DNA of 64,000 nt from contig NZ_JMME01000002.1 of NCBI RefSeq assembly GCF_000686945.1, positions 186,001 to 250,000 on the forward strand, in the 5' to 3' direction. Position 1 is the first letter of the stretch. Each line of letters opens with the position of its first letter. The position numbers and the translations under genes were made by a program. The stretch is from Selenomonas sp. AE3005. Lineage in GTDB: Bacteria; Bacillota; Negativicutes; Selenomonadales; Selenomonadaceae. The notes below the pieces were generated by a model. That model worked only from the letters and a program-made list of their open reading frames with translations. It ran no database searches and was not told the origin of the DNA. Of this stretch, positions 60,246 to 64,000 are shown in pieces.

Positions 60246-62672
60246 ATGAAAATCACATTGTACTACGAAGACAAGAGTCATCCAACCGTTCTGGAGGTTC
60301 CTGATGAGGAATGCACTGTGATGGTGGAAAAGGACTATCAGCAGCGACTGGCAGGAGTAGAAGACAAGGAGAACATCATTGCCATCATCGGCGATGGTTC
60401 CATGAGTGGCGGTGAGGCTTTGGAAGGACTGGATACGGCCGGGGAAATGAAGTCCAATCTGATTATTGTGTTCAACGATAATGACCAGAGCATTGCTGAG
60501 GTTCATGGCGGTATGTATAAGGGCTTCAAAGAGCTGCGCGATACCAACGGTAAGTCAGAGCGTAATCTGTTCAAAGCTATGGGGCTTGATTACCGGTTCG
60601 TCGCTGACGGTAATGATACGGAAGCACTGATAGTTGCTTTTGAAGAGGTTAAGGATATTGACCATCCAGTGGTAGTGCATATCGTTACCCAAAAAGGAAA
60701 AGGTTATAAGTTTGCCGAAGAGAACAAAGAAGACTGGCATTGGCATATGCCCTTTGATATTGAAACGGGCGAAGTAAAACAGCCAATGATTGATCCCTAC
60801 GCAGAGCAGACTGCCGAAACTTTCCTGCGGCTGGCCAAGGAAGATAAGAAATTCATTGCCATCTCTGCAGCTACTCCGGCCAGCATGGGGCTTACTCAAG
60901 CTCGTCGTAAGGAGTTGGGTGAGCATTACATTGACGTGGGGATTGCCGAGGAGCAGGCCGTGGCCATGGCATCTGGGTTGGCTAAAAATGGTGCTCATCC
61001 TGTCTTTGGAGACTATTCAAGTTTCTTCCAGCGCACCTATGATCAGCTGGCGCAGGATGTATGTGTCAATAACAGCCCCGCAACCTTCCTGGTGTTCTGG
61101 GCCTCCATGTATGGCATGAACGATGTGACGCATCTGGGCTTTTACGATATTCCCATGATGAGCAATATCCCGAACCTCGTGTATCTGGCACCGACTTCCC
61201 CGGAAGAATATCAGGCTATGCTGGACTGGGCTGTCCCCCAGGATAAATATCCCGTGGGCATCCGTGTCCCCCATATGATGGTGCCAAGTTCCAATCGTTC
61301 TGTTCGCAAGGATTATGATGAACTGAACAAGTATGAGATGGTACAGCAGGGCAGTCATGTGGCTATCCTTGGCTTGGGTAGTTTCTACAATCTGGCAGAG
61401 GAAACGGCAGCTAAGCTGAAGGAGCAGGGGATTGAGGCTATCGGTGATGGTTCCATGAGCGGTGGTGAGGCTTTGGAGGGGCTGGATACTGCCGGGGAAA
61501 TGGATTCCAATCTGATTATCATATTTAACGACAATGATATGAGTATCGCTGAAGTTCACGGCGGCATGTATAAGGGATTCAAAGAGTTGCGTGATACCAA
61601 CGGTAAGTCGGAGCGTAATCTGTTCAAGGCAATGGGGCTTGATTACCGGTTTGTAGCGGATGGCAATGATGCGGAGGCTTTGATTGCTGCTTTTAAGGAA
61701 GTCAAGGATATCGACCATCCTGTTGTTTTGCATATTGTGACACAGAAGGGAAAAGGTTACAAGATTGCCGAAGAGAATAAAGAAGATTGGCACTGGCATA
61801 TGCCGTTTGATATCGAAACGGGTGAAGTAAAGCAGCCGGTGGTCGACCCTTATGCTGAGCAGACGGCAGAAACCTTCCTGCGTCTGGCGAAGGAGGATAA
61901 GAAATTTATTGCTATCTCGGCAGCCACTCCTTCCAGCATGGGACTTACCCAGGAACGCCGTAAGGAACTGGGCGAGCATTACATTGACGTGGGCATTGCC
62001 GAGGAACAGGCCGTGGCGATGGCTTCGGGACTGGCCAGAAATGGTGCTCATCCTGTCTTTGGGGATTTTTCCTCTTTTTTCCAGCGTACCTATGACCAAC
62101 TCTCCCAGGATGTGTGCGTAAATAACAGCTCTGCCACTTTCCTGGTGTTCTGGGCATCAATGTATGGTATGAATGATGTGACGCATTTGGGGTTCTACGA
62201 TATCCCCATGATGAGCAATATTCCGAACCTCGTGTATTTGGCACCGACTTCGCCGGAAGAATATCAGGCCATGCTGGATTGGGCAATTCCGCAGGAAAAA
62301 TATCCTGTGGCCATTCGGGTGCCCCACATGATGGTGGGCAGTTCGAATCGTCCGGTGCGCAAATCCTATGATGAACTCAATAAGTATGAAGTAGTGAAGG
62401 AAGGCAGCCGTGTTGCCATCATTGGTTTAGGGAATTTCTACAATTTGGCGGAAGATGCGGCGGCTAAACTCAAAGAACAAGGCATAGATGCCACACTTAT
62501 CAATCCAATCTTCATCAGTGGGCAGGATAAGGATTTGTTGGAAAAACTGAAAGCCAACCATGAACTGGTCGTAACCTTGGAAGATGGCGTCCTGGACGGC
62601 GGCTTTGGCGAAAAGATTGCCCGCTTCTATGGTGCAGATAAAATGATATCTACAGTAGGTAGTGTATTATAA
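60246..62672 (+). pseudogene. dxs: Chimeric ORF: conjugative-element N-terminus fused to two partial Dxs-like copies
   Basis: An open frame of 808 codons. Residues 1-33 (MKITLYYEDKSHPTVLEVPD, ECTVMVEKDYQQRLA) resemble the start of a small sigma-like protein common on Firmicute conjugative elements. From ENIIAIIGDGSMSGGEALEG (about 38) a Dxs-like transketolase begins, running to GIEA (about 398). There it restarts at IGDGSMSGGEALEG (about 399) and runs to the stop. Each copy has the GDG thiamine loop and the DVGIAEEQAV Glu. The N-terminal ~140 residues with GGHxGP are missing in both, and the last ~40 in the second. The protein is unlikely to be active. Start 60246 has GAAAGGA before it. Confidence 0.75.
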
Positions 62673-62877
62673 GTTGGTTACTATAGAGGTAGTGATATAA
62701 CCAGTAAATACAAGGGGGGATAGACATATAGACGTATAGTAAGTGTTCCTTGAAAATTGAATATACTCATTGATATTATTCTGTAGAATAATGATTGAAT
62801 AAATATAGTTTATGTTATATAATATAGGAAGATAGACGTATTAGACATGGATTTGATGTATTGGAGGGATTTGATAC
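62673..62877. other. Leader and left end region of the recombinase element
   Basis: AT-rich stretch with repeated TAGACGTAT (62733 and 62833 areas), AGACAT and TTGGAGGGATTTGATAC just before the recombinase ATG. The Dxs homology ends at about 62640. No gene. The repeated GACGTAT sequences may be recombinase-binding sites at the element's left end. Confidence 0.4.
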
Positions 62878-63960
62878 ATGGAGTTACATGTTATAGGACG
62901 TGCAGGAAGCCAGGCAGTTGTTCTACTGGATAATGAAATGAGGATTGTTAAGCCAGTATACGACTACCTGAAGTTTCAGCGACAAAAGGATAGAGCGCTT
63001 AATACCTTGAAGGCAAATGGAAGTGACTTAAGAACCTATTGGGAGTTCCTTGGTGAGTACGGATATGAGTATGATAAGGTTACACCGATGATGATTGCTG
63101 AGTTTATAGATTATCTCAGGGCATCAGAAGATGTAACTGTTCTCCACAAAGAGAGCAAGAGGACGAACAAGACAATCAACAGGATTTTAAGCACGGTTTA
63201 TAATTTTTATCAATTTGAAGTTGATATGCATGAAGTAAACAATCCCATCTTGATGCACGATGTAAACAGGCCATTCAATGCTTTCAAGGGAATATTGGAG
63301 CATGCCAAGGCTGACAATAAGACAAAGCATTCGATATTTAAAGTTAAAGAGAGTAACTATAGGGTGCGCTTGGTTACAGATGATGAGATGAGGTTATTCT
63401 TGAATCATCTGGATAAGCGCAGAGATATTCTCCTGTATAAGATGCTTTATCTTACTGGCGCAAGGATTCAGGAAATACTAGACCTTGAAATTGATTCTGT
63501 CCCTCTACCGGATATGTCCAAGGCTGTAGGATGCTTCCAGCAGATTAAATCTAAAGGCAAGCATAGAGATTTATATGCGCCAATGTTATTGATAAAAGAG
63601 ATTGATGACTTCATTTTGGAAGAAAGAAATTTAATCGATACGGAGCATGGCTATATCTTTGTATCAGAACAGAAAAGGCAGCTTGGCAAGCAGCTTACCT
63701 ATAGTGCTGCCTATGACAAACTTAAAAAGGTGCAGAAAGAGGTTGGGGTTGCCTTCAACTTCCATGATTTGAGACATACATTCAATTCACATCTAGCTGA
63801 GATGGGCATGGACATAAGCCTTAGAAAAATACTGATGGGACATGAACATATTTCTACTACACAGATATATACACATCTTTCTGCTCCGTATATAGAGGAT
63901 AGCCTGTCAAGATATTGGAGTTGTAGTTCATTGCTAGGAGGTGGCTCTGATGACAGGTAG
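62878..63960 (+). CDS. Tyrosine recombinase (Tn554 TnpA-like)
   Basis: A 360-residue phage-integrase-family recombinase. The N-terminal SAM-like domain spans about 20-130 (TLKANGSDLRTYWEFLGEYG). The catalytic domain has Arg in LTGARIQEILDLE (about 192-204), FHDLRHTFNSHLAE with His and Arg (about 294-307), LMGHEHISTTQIYTHLS (about 319-335) with His and the likely nucleophilic Tyr in IYTHLS. Its stop overlaps the start of another gene (63950), as in Tn554-type elements that encode two or three recombinases in a row. Those elements target specific sites. It lies against the broken 3' end of the chimeric Dxs ORF. Confidence 0.8.
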   Translation: MELHVIGRAGSQAVVLLDNEMRIVKPVYDYLKFQRQKDRALNTLKANGSDLRTYWEFLGEYGYEYDKVTPMMIAEFIDYLRASEDVTVLHKESKRTNKTINRILSTVYNFYQFEVDMHEVNNPILMHDVNRPFNAFKGILEHAKADNKTKHSIFKVKESNYRVRLVTDDEMRLFLNHLDKRRDILLYKMLYLTGARIQEILDLEIDSVPLPDMSKAVGCFQQIKSKGKHRDLYAPMLLIKEIDDFILEERNLIDTEHGYIFVSEQKRQLGKQLTYSAAYDKLKKVQKEVGVAFNFHDLRHTFNSHLAEMGMDISLRKILMGHEHISTTQIYTHLSAPYIEDSLSRYWSCSSLLGGGSDDR

Positions 63961-64000
63961 GCCAGAAAGTGATGAATGGAATATCATTGACAACGATAAA
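63950..64000 (+). CDS. Start of a second gene in the recombinase element, cut by the window edge
   Basis: ATG at 63950, after AGGAGG, opens MTGRPESDEWNIIDNDK in a new frame and runs off the window. The 11-base overlap and the arrangement match the second recombinase (TnpB-like) of Tn554-type elements. Only 17 codons are visible, so the family is inferred from context. Confidence 0.5.
   Translation, partial: MTGRPESDEWNIIDNDK

Noticed and set aside
61017-62099. Long minus-strand frame (360 codons) opposite the Dxs copies
   Set aside because: It mirrors the repeated Dxs sense codons and has no family signal.

Overview
The window reads as chromosome of a Gram-negative-type Firmicute of the Selenomonadaceae (Negativicutes; Selenomonas or Mitsuokella-like). 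This is inferred from gene style: Tat-signal lipoproteins, LysR and MarR modules, flavodoxin-type oxidoreductases, UxaA-family enzymes and Firmicute mobile-element pieces. No rRNA, tRNA or CRISPR array was seen. Codon third positions are GC-rich from 1 to about 26.9 kb and clearly AT-rich from about 27 to 59.7 kb, so the second half looks like an acquired island.

Region 1 (1-26.9 kb) is a redox and regulator-rich chromosomal segment. It holds the 3' end of dhaL, a VOC protein, a MerR regulator and an eroded stretch with broken genes (acetolactate decarboxylase, amidohydrolase, flavin reductase). Next come a flavodoxin lipoprotein/DUF4405 pair, a MarR-MFS operon, a DUF362 Tat protein, LysR-MFS, two paralogous secreted alpha/beta hydrolases, a flavin reductase, a cyclophilin-like lipoprotein, DUF3737, a split-barrel FMN protein, DUF5131, a short UvrA paralogue, an MBL hydrolase with an in-frame amber stop, three more LysR genes and a two-subunit UxaA-type dehydratase. 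Six copies of one MerR-type operator (19-bp spacer) link the MerR gene itself and five targets into a candidate regulon.

Region 2 (26.9-32.2 kb) begins inside a Dxs-like gene cut after about 50 codons. It carries small accessory genes: a DUF6602-like nuclease-related protein, an Rpn-type PD-(D/E)XK nuclease, a small P-loop ATPase, an HTH regulator and a frameshifted remnant.

Region 3 (32.3-59.3 kb) is the striking part. A WYL regulator heads an 11-gene operon: a small membrane protein, a zinc-ribbon/membrane GTPase, a GrpE-like exchange factor, a lidless DnaK, an Hsp70-vWA fusion, a J-like/zinc-ribbon/TPR protein, a second zinc-ribbon GTPase, a GAP1-like protein and two membrane-anchored proteins. 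It is flanked by a CbbX-type AAA+ protein and by three PcfJ-like/Sel1 paralogues. The palindrome TCAAATWTGA sits 57-61 bp upstream of the inferred start of four transcription units, including that of the WYL gene, and is a candidate common activator site. I infer a stress- or invasion-responsive conflict (defence) system that couples GTP switches to a private Hsp70 cycle. A truncated group II intron lies between the AAA+ gene and the operon.

Region 4 (59.3-64 kb) holds mobile-element scars: an inverted copy of a 140-bp structured repeat also present at 9.8 kb, and a chimeric ORF with the N-terminus of a conjugative-element protein fused to one and then a second partial Dxs. It ends with the start of a Tn554-like multi-recombinase element (one full tyrosine recombinase and the first codons of the next gene).
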